From contig JABTUV010000011.1 in NCBI GenBank assembly GCA_015075175.1, forward strand, positions 71,392-135,391: a stretch of DNA of 64,000 nucleotides. The letters are read 5' to 3'. This document shows, in pieces, positions 34,794-44,323 of this stretch; positions within the stretch are counted from its first letter, which is position 1, and the number at the start of each line of letters is the position of its first letter. Position numbers and translations under genes: made by a program. The stretch comes from a bacterium. Lineage in GTDB: Bacteria; Hinthialibacterota; Hinthialibacteria; H5-UNCL2. The notes under the pieces were generated by a model, which did not search any database, was not told the origin of the DNA, and saw only the letters and a program-made list of their open reading frames with translations.

Positions 34794-37352
34794 TCATCTG
34801 CATCGGCTTGGGCCGCGCGAACTGGTCTCCAGCGGCGTGGGCGTGGGCGTAAACGTCCTGGTCGCCGTGTGTGTGGGCGTACCGGTATTGGTCGGCGTGG
34901 GCGTGGGCGTGGGCGTAAACGTCCTGGTCGCCGTGTGTGTGGGCGTACCGGTATTGGTCGGCGTCCCCGTAGGCGTGCCCGTGTTGGTCGGCGTCCCCGT
35001 ATCCGTCGGCGTGGCCGTAAACGTCGGCGTGGCCGGCGCAAACGTCGCCGTGGGCGTGGGTGTCGCGGTAGCAATCGGCGTCCGTGGATCGTACACCATC
35101 TGCAGGGCCATCACGTCTTGATAGTCCACGATCAGGTCGTTGTTGATGTCCAAGGGAATCGGGGTAGGCGTGGCCTGCGCCTCTACGCCCTTCACCAAGA
35201 GCGCCCACTCCGACACCTGGCCCGTGCCCGCCACGCGCATGTCGACCGTCTTCAAAACCCACGTCCCCTCGGTCGCATCTCCGAAGAAATCGGACAGGCT
35301 GCCCGGCCCATCCACCACAAGATCATCCCCGAAGGTCCCGATGATGTTGCGCGGAAAGCCCGGAAGCGGGTTGGTGATGGGATTGCGCAGGACGATGGAC
35401 CGCCCGTTGGGTCCGACCAGCGACAGGAACAGGTCGGAGGCGGCGGTGTGGGGAATCTGCACCCGCACCTTGATGTCGGTGATGGTGAAGTTGCGCGGGA
35501 AGTAGAGCGGCGTCTCTAGTCCCGCGGGATCGTTGTCGGGAATCGCCTTGCCGGGAAAGACTACCATCACCTCGCTGGCCGAGGCGACCAGCGGGGTATG
35601 CGTAGGCGTGGGGGTGTAGCTGGCGACCGCGCCGCGCGCCAGGTCGTAACGCGACAGGAACGGGCGCAGCGGGAAGCCGTCCGCCATGATGAGCACATCG
35701 GCCAGATTGATCACGCTGTCGCGGTTCAGGTCCGCCCGCTGCCGGAAGAGTTCCGCCGTCGGAATGGCCGACGGGCTGATGGTGAAGTAGCGATAGTTGC
35801 TGTATCCGCCGGAAACCCCCATCGCGTTGACGCCGGCGGCCCGCCAACGGTAAGTGAGCGCGTTAGGGAACGTGCGGATATAGGTCGTATCGGAGAGGAT
35901 GAAGGTGTTGCCGTAAGGCGCGGCCCCGCCCGCGATCTCGATCTGCAAGCGGTACGAGACCGCTCCCAGGCCGGCGAACTGGAAGAACACCGGCCCCGGC
36001 GGCAGGACCGCGTTGTTGGCGGGCGACAGGAGCAGCGGCGGCGGCGGCGCGGCCGGCGTGTCCGTGGGCGTGGGCGTAAACGTGCGCGTGTGGGTCTCGG
36101 TGGGCGTGGCCGTAAATGTCCAGGTCGGCGTCGCCGTGGGCGTGGGCGTCCCCGTATCGGTCGGCGTATCGGTCGGGACCGCCGGCGTCGTCGGCGTCGG
36201 CGTGAGCGTATCGGTCGGCGTGTCAGTCGGCGTCCCCGTGTCCGTGGGAACACCCGTCGGCGTCGCGGTAGGCGTGAACGTAGGCGTGAAGGTCCGCGTG
36301 GGCGTGTTCGTCGGGGGCACGACCACCTGCACCTGTGCGCCTTGGAAGGTGACGGCCGAAATCGCCGCGCCCTCGGCGTCGGTAATCTCGCTCCCCGGCG
36401 CGAACGCCAGGTCGACCAGCCCTGCCGCGCCCGCATCCACCACGTAGGTGACCGCGAAGATGAGCGCCCCCGCCGGCACGGGGAAGACATCCGGGCTGGC
36501 CGTCACGTGCACCGAGCCAGCGCCCAATTCGACCATGACGCCGCTCAAAGCGCCCACCACCACGTTTTCCAGGTCCGTATTGAGCGCCGATTCGGGCAGG
36601 TTGAGCAGCTCCAGATCGCAGCCGAAGAAGGGTACGCTGCTGGTGACCTGGGCCACGACCGGCTCGCCGGGGGAGGCGGTGGTCTTGTTCAGGAGTACAC
36701 GGACGACTGCGGGCACGGGCGTGTTGGTCGCCGTGGGGAGTCGCCGTCGGCGTATTGGTTGGAATCCCCCCGTCGGGGTGGGCGTCGGCGTACCCGTGGG
36801 AGTGCCCGTGGGCGTCACCGTGGGCGTGTAGGTCGGAGTCCGAGTGTTGGTCGGGGTGCCGGTCGCCGTCGGCGTAGGGGTATCCTGTGCGCCGATCAAG
36901 AGCTGGGCCGTGCCCAGCACGAGTCCATCGATGGGCGAGCCGTCCCCCCCATATAACATGCCGGACGCCTCAAACGAGAAGTCTACCGCTCCCGTCGCCC
37001 CGTCCTCGACCGTGTAGGTCACGAGAAAGATGGTCTCCCCGGGTTCGATGACGGCGACATCGGCGGCGGCGGCCACGTGGACCGAGCCTTCACTTACTTC
37101 CACCTCGGGATTGAAGAGATCGCCCAACGTAATGTCGGCGACGGAAGTGCTCAGGTACGCGGCCGGATCGTGTTGCAGCGTAAGGTCCCCGCCCATTACC
37201 TGAGCGTCGCAGACGACCCGCGCCTGCACCTGTTCGCCGGGCAGGGCGGCGCTGCGATTGAGTCTGATGCTGACGGTCGCCGCCCCCGCTGCGCTGAGGG
37301 CAATGACAACATAAGCGGCCCAGGTCAGGATGGGGCGAATGATACGGCGCAT
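34794..37352 (-). CDS. Secreted cohesin-like x2 / dockerin-like / P-domain protein with TPT linkers
   Basis: An 852-residue protein from the ATG at 37352 (GAGGAG eight bases upstream). Order of parts: signal peptide (8-25); cohesin-like domain (27-155); TPT linker; second cohesin-like domain (216-346; e.g. GSVHVTASPDV, ALIFAVTYVVDAG); long TPT linker (348-435); Ig/FN3-like domain (440-527); dockerin-like EF-hand half (DLNRDSVINLADVLIMADG, 541-559); proprotein-convertase P domain (about 595-722); a second dockerin half (DINNDLIVDYQDVMALQ, 735-751); and a final TPT tail. A one-base shift at the tail would extend it to ARPKPMQMSTEELLRFLSR and a TAG at 34759-34761 in repeat R3. The role is probably surface or extracellular assembly; no catalytic domain is seen. 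Confidence 0.78.
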   Translation of the reverse strand: MRRIIRPILTWAAYVVIALSAAGAATVSIRLNRSAALPGEQVQARVVCDAQVMGGDLTLQHDPAAYLSTSVADITLGDLFNPEVEVSEGSVHVAAAADVAVIEPGETIFLVTYTVEDGATGAVDFSFEASGMLYGGDGSPIDGLVLGTAQLLIGAQDTPTPTATGTPTNTRTPTYTPTVTPTGTPTGTPTPTPTGGFQPIRRRRLPTATNTPVPAVVRVLLNKTTASPGEPVVAQVTSSVPFFGCDLELLNLPESALNTDLENVVVGALSGVMVELGAGSVHVTASPDVFPVPAGALIFAVTYVVDAGAAGLVDLAFAPGSEITDAEGAAISAVTFQGAQVQVVVPPTNTPTRTFTPTFTPTATPTGVPTDTGTPTDTPTDTLTPTPTTPAVPTDTPTDTGTPTPTATPTWTFTATPTETHTRTFTPTPTDTPAAPPPPLLLSPANNAVLPPGPVFFQFAGLGAVSYRLQIEIAGGAAPYGNTFILSDTTYIRTFPNALTYRWRAAGVNAMGVSGGYSNYRYFTISPSAIPTAELFRQRADLNRDSVINLADVLIMADGFPLRPFLSRYDLARGAVASYTPTPTHTPLVASASEVMVVFPGKAIPDNDPAGLETPLYFPRNFTITDIKVRVQIPHTAASDLFLSLVGPNGRSIVLRNPITNPLPGFPRNIIGTFGDDLVVDGPGSLSDFFGDATEGTWVLKTVDMRVAGTGQVSEWALLVKGVEAQATPTPIPLDINNDLIVDYQDVMALQMVYDPRTPIATATPTPTATFAPATPTFTATPTDTGTPTNTGTPTGTPTNTGTPTHTATRTFTPTPTPTPTNTGTPTHTATRTFTPTPTPLETSSRGPSRCR

Positions 37353-37647
37353 GAAGACGACTCCTCTGCGGGTGGAACACCCATCGGGCGCAAAGGCGCC
37401 AAAATGCATGAACTCCGGCGATTCTGCCGGCAACTGGGAAGTGTAGTGTAACCCGCCACTTGCTTCAACAAAAATACACCGCCCGCGCCTTTCCTCTGCC
37501 ACCCTGCACAGATTATTTTTTCGACAAAAAAACCGGGAATTCCCGAATCTCGGCGATAACGGTCGCCGGCGGAGGTCGATGGGGTTAGAATAAGGATGTG
37601 GACTGCGGCGGCTTGCCGGCGCGCGCCGCACGCGGAGCACAACTGCC

Positions 37648-37693
37648 GCGTAGGATGCGCACCGCGCACCGGCGCAGCACGCTGCGCAACTAC
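37648..37693. repeat. Fused R9 and R3 repeats
   Basis: TAGGATGCGCACCGCGCACC (R9 type) runs directly into GCGCAGCACGCTGCGCAACT (R3). It lies in the 500-bp divergent region 37353-37854, which otherwise shows an AT-rich stretch near 37500-37560 but no promoter I would assert. Confidence 0.7.
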
Positions 37694-37854
37694 GGGCGGG
37701 TCGCGTTTGCACCTTGACGCGCCCCCGGCAGAATTGATAGTTTGTGGTTTAGTGGCGGTTGCGACCAAGAACCCGTAACCGCCCCTTAGCTTGGGCTCTG
37801 TCCCGTCCGATATTAAACTTACAGCAATTGCAAGAGGAGCGCGCCCGGCTGCCC

Positions 37855-39220
37855 ATGATGCGCCACCCCGGTCAAGGAAGCAACGAGAAGACCCCCGAGC
37901 GCGACGCCCTCACCTTCCTCGTGCGCAAGGACGTCGAAGCGCTACCTGGAGGCGGGAAAGCGCTTCTTCGACTCCGGCCAGCCCGAGCGCGCCATCGAGA
38001 AGTACATGCAGGCGCTGGCCGCCGATCCCAACTGCGCCCTCATCCACTTCAACCTCGGCTTCGCCTATCACGAAGAAGGCAACGTGGCCGAGGCGCGTCG
38101 CAACTACGAGCGCGCCATCGAGCTGGAACCCAACTGCAGCCTCTTTCTGGAACACCTGGCCCGCCTCCATTTTGAACTGGAGGAGTACCACGAGGCCATC
38201 GACCTCTTCAACCAGGCCGCCATGGTGGGACAGATGCTGCCCATCAGCCACGGACTGCTGGGCCGCGCCTACTTCGAGATCGGCGAGCACGGCCGGGCGT
38301 TGTCCGCGCTGCGCCTGATGGTGGAAGGCGAGTCGAACCCGGGGCTGGTGTGCGTGGCCAAGAGTTACATGGTGCGGGCGCTCCTGGAGACCTCGCGCGC
38401 CTACGAGGCGCGTCAGATCGCCCGGCAGGTGCTGCGCAACGAGGACGCCGAGGTGCGGGTGCTCTTGGAGCTGGGGGAAGCCTTCCTACGCGCCCGCGGC
38501 ATCGACATCGCGCGCGAGTTCTTCGAGAAAGTCGTCCTGCGGCGCGAGGAGGCGCTGGCCGCGCGCCGCCGCCTGGAGGAAATCCTCAAGATCGACCGCC
38601 AGATCGACGAGTTCCTGCCCCAGCTCTACCACGCCGACGAAGAGAAGCTCTTGCGCTACATCAACGTCTTGATGAAGGTCGGCTCGGCCCGCGTGGCCCA
38701 GACCCTGGTCGACGGCTTCCGCAACTCCGTCTCCCCCATGGTCCGCGAGGCCGTCATCGAGTACCATCGCCGCTACGGGCTGGAGCAGTTCGAGCTCCTC
38801 TCCGCCGCTGAGAGCGATCCGGTCGATTTCGTGCGCCAGAAGTACGTCGAGTACGTGGCCGACTGCCGCTACGCGGACAAGCGGCGCTTCATGGAGAAGT
38901 GCCTGCGGAGCGAGTCGGAGAAGACGCGAGGATTGGCAGCGCGCTACTTCGAGGACATCGGGAGCATGGACCTCCTGCCCACGCTGGAGGCGGCCTATGA
39001 CGCGGAGGAGAGCGAAGCGGTGCGAACCGCGCTGCGTTCCGCCATCCTGGCCATCAAGCGCCGCGGCCAGGACGCCATCGAGGAGATGTACGCCCAGTTG
39101 CCCGCCCCGCGCTACGCCGCCGCCTCCCGCTTCTGGCGCAAGGCTCTCTACCTTCTGGCCGTGCTGCTGTCCGTCTACCTGGTCGTCCATCTCCTCCTGC
39201 GCGGCGTGGACGCGCTTTGA
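37855..39220 (+). CDS. TPR/HEAT-repeat protein with C-terminal membrane anchor (one frameshift)
   Basis: The protein probably starts at ATG 37855 (MMRHPGQGSNEKTPERDALT) after AGAGGAG. A one-base deletion near 37945 shifts into the long frame beginning RYLEAGKRFFDSGQPERAIE. The uninterrupted frame from 38006 gives 404 residues. The first ~170 residues are TPR helices, the middle has longer helices, and SEKTRGLAARYFEDIGSMDL onward resembles HEAT repeats. A single C-terminal helix (ALYLLAVLLSVYLVVHLLL) anchors it with the bulk in the cytoplasm. The function is unknown; this build suits a cytoplasmic-face scaffold. Confidence 0.7.
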
Positions 39221-39259
39221 TTTCCCTTCCCAGGGCGGCGTTGGGACTGCAATGGCCGC

Positions 39260-39640
39260 AAATAAAGAAAATCCGAGTTCTCGAGTAGTCCGAGAAAAAG
39301 AAAACCCGAGTTCTCGAGTAGTCCGCGAAAAAGAAAACCCGAGTTCTCGAGTAGTCCGCGGCAGCGGACGTATCGAGAGAACGGCTTGGGCGCGGGATTG
39401 ACGCCTGCCAGCCGCCGTGCCTCTCGATACGGCCCCGAAGTTACCTTTCCGTCCCAATGTGAGTCATGCGGCGGGGCCTACTCGAGGACACGGCTTACTT
39501 TTTTCCGCATAGCGAGACTGGAGGACACGGCTTGCTTTTTCGAGTTCTCGAGTAGTTTGCAAGAAAAAAATCCGAGTTCTCGAGTAGTCCGAGAAAAAGA
39601 AAACCCGAGTTCTCGAGTAGTCCGAGAAAAAGAAACCGGA
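39260..39640. repeat. Repeat R1 copy 3 with 33-bp tandem units
   Basis: Three near-identical 33-bp units (AAAAAGAAAACCCGAGTTCT followed by CGAGTAGTCCG) run from about 39265 to 39358, and three more from about 39540 to 39632. Between them is an R1 core (GTATCGAGAGAACGGC, CCTCTCGATACGGCCCCGAA, CTACTCGAGGACACGGC). Units are contiguous with no unique spacers, so this is not a CRISPR. Confidence 0.75.
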
Positions 39641-39758
39641 GCTTCGAACCGCGCAGCCATCGAGAGAACGGCGATGACCGCCCGTGCATTTCGTGACCCG
39701 CCGGCATGTTGCGCCAACATGCGCGGATTTCGAGGACGAGACCGTCGCCGTGACTCGC

Positions 39759-40876
39759 ATGTTGACCTTTCGAGGACGACCGCGTCCCAAACCTCATCCC
39801 CACTTACACGCGCCACGTCTCAGATCTGGTGTGCGGAGGCGGCTCCCTGGGCGAGCGGATCGCGCTCGCCTATGGGCCACAACCTGTCGCCGCCTGGTGC
39901 AAATCCTGCGCCGCTGGCGCCCCGTAGCTGAAGTCAACCAGGTCAATGATGCCTGGCGCCCGGGCATGCTGGCCGCTGGAGCATCGCGCGAGCTGCTGCG
40001 TCGGGAACTCACGCAAAGCTGGCCCAAGTTCCTTCAGATCGCTCACGGCGTACCGGCTACTCGACGCGCTCATCGACAATCCCTGTCCGAACTCATGCCG
40101 CCGAGGGCGGACCGCGCCTGGGTCTGCCGCGGCGCGGTCGGCCCTGACCTGGGCGCGCACGTCCTGGCGCTGACCACGGGTTTTGTTGATCCCACCGCCC
40201 GCGCGTGATGGCCGGCGGTCCTCAACGGCGAGCGGGTGCATCCGGATCGGCCTGGCGCGCCCGCGTCGCCGCCCGTGTTTGTTGACGCCCACCTGGAAGG
40301 GCCCGCTGAGTCATCGGCGAAAATCCCATCATCGGCCGGCGCCAAATCTACGGCCATACCTACATCGGCCCTGTTCCCTCGTCGGCGGCGCCAAGTCGAG
40401 GCCATATCATCCACGGTTTCACCAACAAGCAGCAGAAGTCGACGGTTTCATCCGGCCACAGCGTTTTGGGCGAATGGGTCAACCTGGGGCGGACACCAAC
40501 AACAGCGACCTGAAAAAACAACTACAGCCCCGGCGTGACGCTGCCCGGCGGCGAGATCGAAACCGGCTGCCAATTCCTGGACTCGATCGATCATCGGCGA
40601 CCATACCAAGACGGCGCCATCGGCACGCTGCTGAATACCGGCAGCATCATCGTGGGTGAAAACATTCAATATCTTGGGCTTCACCCCGAAGTACGCGCCC
40701 AGTTTCAACCAGCGGCGGCGGCAGGGGCTGTCGGAGTACGCCTTCGAGAAGTTTCCCCGACCGCTGAGCGCGTCCTGGCACGGCGCGGCCGGGGCCTGTC
40801 ACCGGCGATGGCCAACCTCCTCCGCCGCGTGTTCGAGACGACCGCCGCCGAACGCCGAAAAGAATGGGACCGATAA
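39759..40876 (+). pseudogene. Alternate GlmU-type UDP-N-acetylglucosamine pyrophosphorylase, broken
   Basis: Reading across phases recovers a GlmU-family protein of the alternate bacterial type: MLTF, EDDRVPNLIP and YTRHVSDLVCGGGSLGERIA at the start. Then come ENPIIGRRQIYGHTYIGP and IIHGFTNKQQK from the left-handed beta-helix, HSVLGEWVNLG (about 40457-40489), DTNNSDLK (about 40490-40515), PGGEIETGCQF, IGTLLNTGSIIV and a C-terminal AERVLARRGRGLSP segment. The family makes UDP-GlcNAc or a similar sugar nucleotide for cell-wall precursors. At least six shifts break the gene, more than in any neighbour. It is either a true pseudogene or a badly resolved stretch. Confidence 0.65.
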
Positions 40877-40893
40877 GTCCTATAGGACCTTTG
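40874..40893. repeat. Repeat R12 (GTCCTATAGGACC)
   Basis: The palindrome GTCCTATAGGAC directly follows the TAA of the broken GlmU-like gene. Relatives are inside 9575-9790, at about 30635-30660, and as TCGGTCCTAGGGGACCC near 54829. Confidence 0.6.
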
Positions 40894-40909
40894 GGATATG
40901 CGACGCGCG

Positions 40910-40938
40910 TTGACGGGCGGAACCACGCTGGGCATAAT
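40910..40938 (+). promoter_or_regulatory. Sigma70-type promoter of the HlyD-ABC operon
   Basis: TTGACG (40910-40915), a 17-bp spacer and CATAAT (40933-40938), five of six matches each, lie 51 bp before the ATG at 40989. Confidence 0.72.
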
Positions 40939-40988
40939 GCGGTTGTCCTTGCTGCCGGCGAGGCGAAGCCCTGCCGCGGAGACGCGCC

Positions 40989-42122
40989 ATGATCCCGATC
41001 CGTCCCCTGGCTCTTGCACTGTCGCTTCTCTTTACTACCGCTGCCTGCGAATACCGCAATGGACCGTTGATCGTTTCCGGGCGCGTGGAAGTGGACGACA
41101 TCCACGTGGGTTCCAAGCTGGGCGGGCGGGTCAAGGAGGTGTGCTTCGAGGAAAGCCAGTCCGTGGCGGCGGGCAGCGCCGTCGTACTCTTGGACGACGA
41201 GGAGCTCTTGGCGCAGCTGGCGGCGGCGCGCGCCGAACTGGCGGCGGCCAGCGCCCAGCTCGACCTGCTTCTGGCGGGCACGCGATTCGAGGACATCCTG
41301 CGCGCTGAAGGCGTGGTCGAGGCGGCTCGGGCCGAACTGCTCCTGCGTCAGAAGGGTTTCCGCGTCGAGGAGGTCGCCGAAGCCGAGGCCCAGGTCGCCC
41401 AGGCCTCCAGTGAACTGGCGCAGGCGCGCCGCGAATGGGAGCGCGCGCTGGGTCTGGCCCGCGACGACGCCTTGGCCCGCAACGAACTGGACAAGAAACG
41501 CACGCTCTTTGAAACCGCGCGGGCCAAGCTGGACATGGCCCGGCAGCGCGAGGCGCTGGTGAAGAGCGGCTCGCGACCCGAGGAGATCGCCATGGCCGAG
41601 GCCCGCCTCAAACAGGCCGAGGCCGAGCTCCTGCGCCTGCGCCGCGGCCCCCGCGACGAGGAGATCGCCGCCGCCCGCGCCGCCCGCGCCGCCGCCGCCG
41701 CCCACCTCGAACGCCTCCAGGTGCAACTCGCCGAAACCCGCATCCTCGCCCCCCTGCCCGCCGTGGTCGAAGTGCTGGACCTCGAGCCCGGCGACCTGGT
41801 CCGCGCCGGACAGACCGTCGCCGTGCTCAACCTCCTGAACAACCCCTGGGTCCGCTGCTACGTGCCCGAGAACCGCCTGGGATGGGTCAAGCCCGGCGAT
41901 GAAGTCCGGATCACCGTCGATTCCTTCCCCGGCCGCGTCTTTTCCGGCAAGGTGCGGCGCCTGGCCGCCGAGGCCGAGTTCACCCCCCGCAACGTGCAGA
42001 CCAGCGAGAAGCGCGCCGAACTGGTGTTCGAGATGAAGGTGGACGTACTCGACGCGGACGGCGATCTGCGCGCCGGCATGTACGCCGACGTGACCATCCC
42101 GCCCCCCACTTCGCGCCCATGA
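40989..42122 (+). CDS. HlyD-family membrane fusion lipoprotein (YbhG-like)
   Basis: A 377-residue periplasmic adaptor. The signal peptide ends in a lipobox-like LLFTTAACE, so it is probably a lipoprotein. Residues 30-65 form the first half of the barrel-sandwich (VSGRVEVDDIHVGSKLGGRV), 65-240 a long Ala/Glu/Arg-rich coiled-coil hairpin, and 245-375 the second lipoyl half and beta-barrel (LEPGDLVRAGQTVAVLNLLN). It links the inner-membrane ABC permease to an outer-membrane channel. The stop overlaps the ATG of the ATPase gene (ATGA), so the two are translationally coupled. Confidence 0.9.
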   Translation: MIPIRPLALALSLLFTTAACEYRNGPLIVSGRVEVDDIHVGSKLGGRVKEVCFEESQSVAAGSAVVLLDDEELLAQLAAARAELAAASAQLDLLLAGTRFEDILRAEGVVEAARAELLLRQKGFRVEEVAEAEAQVAQASSELAQARREWERALGLARDDALARNELDKKRTLFETARAKLDMARQREALVKSGSRPEEIAMAEARLKQAEAELLRLRRGPRDEEIAAARAARAAAAAHLERLQVQLAETRILAPLPAVVEVLDLEPGDLVRAGQTVAVLNLLNNPWVRCYVPENRLGWVKPGDEVRITVDSFPGRVFSGKVRRLAAEAEFTPRNVQTSEKRAELVFEMKVDVLDADGDLRAGMYADVTIPPPTSRP

Positions 42123-43078
42123 ACGACCGTCCGCCGCCGGCCATACAGTTGCGCCAGCTGACGCGCCGTTTCGGCCGCTTCACCGCCGTGGACCGCGTCA
42201 GCTTCGACGTGGCGCGCGGCGCCGTCTTCGGCTTCCTGGGTCCCAACGGCTCCGGAAAATCCACCGTCATCCGCATGTTGTGCGGACTGCTTGCCCCCTC
42301 GGAAGGGACCGCCGTCCTGGACGACATCGATGTGAGGAAGAACCCGGAGGCCATCAAGCGCCGCATCGGATACATGTCGCAGATGTTCTCGCTCTACGAA
42401 GACCTGACGGTGGAGGAGAACATCCTGTTTTTCGGGCGCATCTACGGACTGTCGGGCGCGCCGCTCCGGTCGCGGCGCGATGAGGTGATGGGGCTGGTGG
42501 GCATCGAGCCTTACGCCGGCCGGCTGGCGGGACGACTGTCGGGCGGCTGGAAGCAGCGCCTCTCCGTCGCCTGCGCGCTTCTGCACGAGCCGGGCATCCT
42601 CTTTCTGGATGAACCCACCGCCGGCATCGATCCCGTCGCGCGGCGCGACCTCTGGGACCTGCTCTTTCGCCTCTCCTCGCGCGGGGCCACGCTCTTTGTG
42701 ACCACCCATTACATGGACGAAGCCGAGCGTTGCACCGAGGTCGGCTACATCTACAATTCCAAGCTCATCATGTGCGGCCGTCCCGCCGAATTGAAAAAGT
42801 TGCCCGAGGTGACGCCCGCCGGCCACAAGCGCTGGCTGGTCGAGTGCGAGGAGTCGCGCCGCGCGCTGGAGACTCTGCGCGCGCGTCCCGGCGTCGCCGA
42901 CGCCACTCTCTTCGGACAGAGCATCCATGCGCTGGTGCGACAGGAACTGGACGAGCACGCCATCGCCCGCGAACTCTCCGACGCGGGACTGGGTTGCTCG
43001 GAAGTGCGCGAGATCGAACCCACGCTGGAGGACGTGTTCGTAATGCTCACCCGCGCCCGGGCGAGAAGTGAAGGGTAG
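42119..43078 (+). CDS. ABC exporter ATP-binding protein (YbhF-like)
   Basis: A 319-residue ATPase with Walker A GPNGSGKST near residue 42, Q-loop YMSQMFSLYEDLTVEENILF around 84, signature LSGGWKQRLSVA near 140, Walker B ILFLDEPTAG near 160 and the H-loop TTHYMDEAE near 195. The C-terminal 80 residues match the DrrA/CcmA-type extension. It powers the permease encoded at 43223. YbhF of E. coli has two fused ATPase halves; this one has a single half. The stop TAG is directly followed by repeat R7. Confidence 0.92.
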   Translation: MNDRPPPAIQLRQLTRRFGRFTAVDRVSFDVARGAVFGFLGPNGSGKSTVIRMLCGLLAPSEGTAVLDDIDVRKNPEAIKRRIGYMSQMFSLYEDLTVEENILFFGRIYGLSGAPLRSRRDEVMGLVGIEPYAGRLAGRLSGGWKQRLSVACALLHEPGILFLDEPTAGIDPVARRDLWDLLFRLSSRGATLFVTTHYMDEAERCTEVGYIYNSKLIMCGRPAELKKLPEVTPAGHKRWLVECEESRRALETLRARPGVADATLFGQSIHALVRQELDEHAIARELSDAGLGCSEVREIEPTLEDVFVMLTRARARSEG

Positions 43079-43200
43079 CGCCGGCGTCTCGCCGGCTTGC
43101 GTGGAGGGCGTTCCGCCCCCACGCTTCGTGCGCGACCTGACAAACCGCCGAAGCGTGTGTGCAGGATGCCCACACGCGAGCCGACGGGACGCCGCCGCTG
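43076..43200. repeat. Repeat R7 (CGCCGGCGTCTCGCCGGC)
   Basis: The palindrome CGCCGGCGTCTCGCCGGC follows the TAG of the ATPase gene. It is followed by GGAGGGCGTTCCGCCCCCAC, CGAAGCGTGTGTGCAGGATG and CCCACACGCGAGCCGACGGG. It fills the 144-bp gap before the permease gene, and the hairpin may lower permease expression relative to the ATPase. Confidence 0.65.
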
Positions 43201-43222
43201 CGAGAGATAGAAAGGTCCCTCT

Positions 43223-44323
43223 ATGCACGGTCTCCTAGCTATCATTTACAAAGAGATCCTCCAGGTCCGCCGCGACCCGTCGACCCGCTTTGTCTTTCTC
43301 ATTCCCGTCATTCAGACCATCATCTTCGGTTTCGCCATCGACATGGACGTGCAGCACGTGCCCACGGCGGTCTTCGACATGGACCGGAGCCGCGACAGCC
43401 GCCGTCTGGTCGAGAGTTTCCACAACACCGGCACCTTCAACGTGTGCGAGGAGGTCGCCAGCGAGCCCGAGTTGCGGCGGCGCATCGTAGCCGGCGCGGT
43501 GCGCGTGGGGATCCTCATACCCCCCGACTACAGCGCCGATCTGGTCTCGGGGCGATCCGCCACCGTACAGGTTCTCGTGGACGGCTCCGACAGCACGACC
43601 GCCATGAGCGCCCTGCAGACCTCGCGCGCGGTGGGACAGGTCTTCGCTCTGGAAAAAACCAATCTCGATATCACAGAGCTGCCGGTCGAAGTGCGACCGC
43701 GCGTGCTCTTCAATCCCGACCTCCTCAGCGCCAACTTCTACGTCCCCGGCCTGATCGGCATCATCCTGCAGGTCGTCACCATGCTCCTCACAGCGTTCGC
43801 CATCGTGCGCGAGCGCGAGCGGGGCACGCTGGAGCAACTGGTCGTCACCCCGGTCTCGCGGGGCGCCCTGATCGTGGGCAAACTCGTCCCCTACGCCGTG
43901 ATCGGGGTTCTCCAGACCATCTTCGTACTCCTGCTAATGCGCTATCTCTTCGGCATCCACGTGGCGGGCAGCATCCTTCTGCTCTTCGCCCTCTCGGTCC
44001 TCTTTCTCCTGCCCGCGCTGTCGATGGGGATCCTGATTTCCACGCTTTCGACCAACCAGGCGCAGGCCATGCAGTTGTCGCTGCTCTTCATGCTGCCGTC
44101 GGTGCTCCTGTCGGGCTTCGCGTTTCCGCGCGAGACCATGCCCCTGCCCATCTACGCGGTGACCTTTCTGATTCCGGCTACCTATTTCGTGCAGATTCTT
44201 CGAGGGATCATCCTGCGGGGGGCGGGGCTGTGGGCGCTGTGGCCGCAGGCGCTGGCGCTGGCCATCTTCGCCGTGGCGCTCGTACTGATCTCGACCATGC
44301 GCTTCCAGAAACGGATCGGGTGA
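43223..44323 (+). CDS. ABC-2 type exporter permease (YbhR/YbhS-like)
   Basis: A 366-residue ABC-2 permease: one N-terminal helix (TRFVFLIPVIQTIIFGFAID), a large extracytoplasmic domain (about 40-170), then five helices. The conserved block RERERGTLEQLVVTPVSRGA (about 195-215) and FPRETMPLPIYAVTFLIPAT near 300 are diagnostic. It forms a tripartite exporter with the two upstream proteins; substrates of such pumps are drugs, lipids or polysaccharides, and nothing here says which. Only one permease gene is present, so it would work as a homodimer. The TGA stop lies inside inverted repeat R8. Confidence 0.9.
   Translation: MHGLLAIIYKEILQVRRDPSTRFVFLIPVIQTIIFGFAIDMDVQHVPTAVFDMDRSRDSRRLVESFHNTGTFNVCEEVASEPELRRRIVAGAVRVGILIPPDYSADLVSGRSATVQVLVDGSDSTTAMSALQTSRAVGQVFALEKTNLDITELPVEVRPRVLFNPDLLSANFYVPGLIGIILQVVTMLLTAFAIVRERERGTLEQLVVTPVSRGALIVGKLVPYAVIGVLQTIFVLLLMRYLFGIHVAGSILLLFALSVLFLLPALSMGILISTLSTNQAQAMQLSLLFMLPSVLLSGFAFPRETMPLPIYAVTFLIPATYFVQILRGIILRGAGLWALWPQALALAIFAVALVLISTMRFQKRIG

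Noticed and set aside
37353-37420. Riboswitch in the leader of the cohesin protein gene (CGCAAAGG string)
   Set aside because: The c-di-GMP-like string is on the wrong strand and the rest of the aptamer consensus is absent.
39265-39632. Possible CRISPR or coding repeat (ENPSSRVVR in frame)
   Set aside because: The 33-bp units abut without spacers. The frame arises only because 33 is a multiple of three and carries no start signal.
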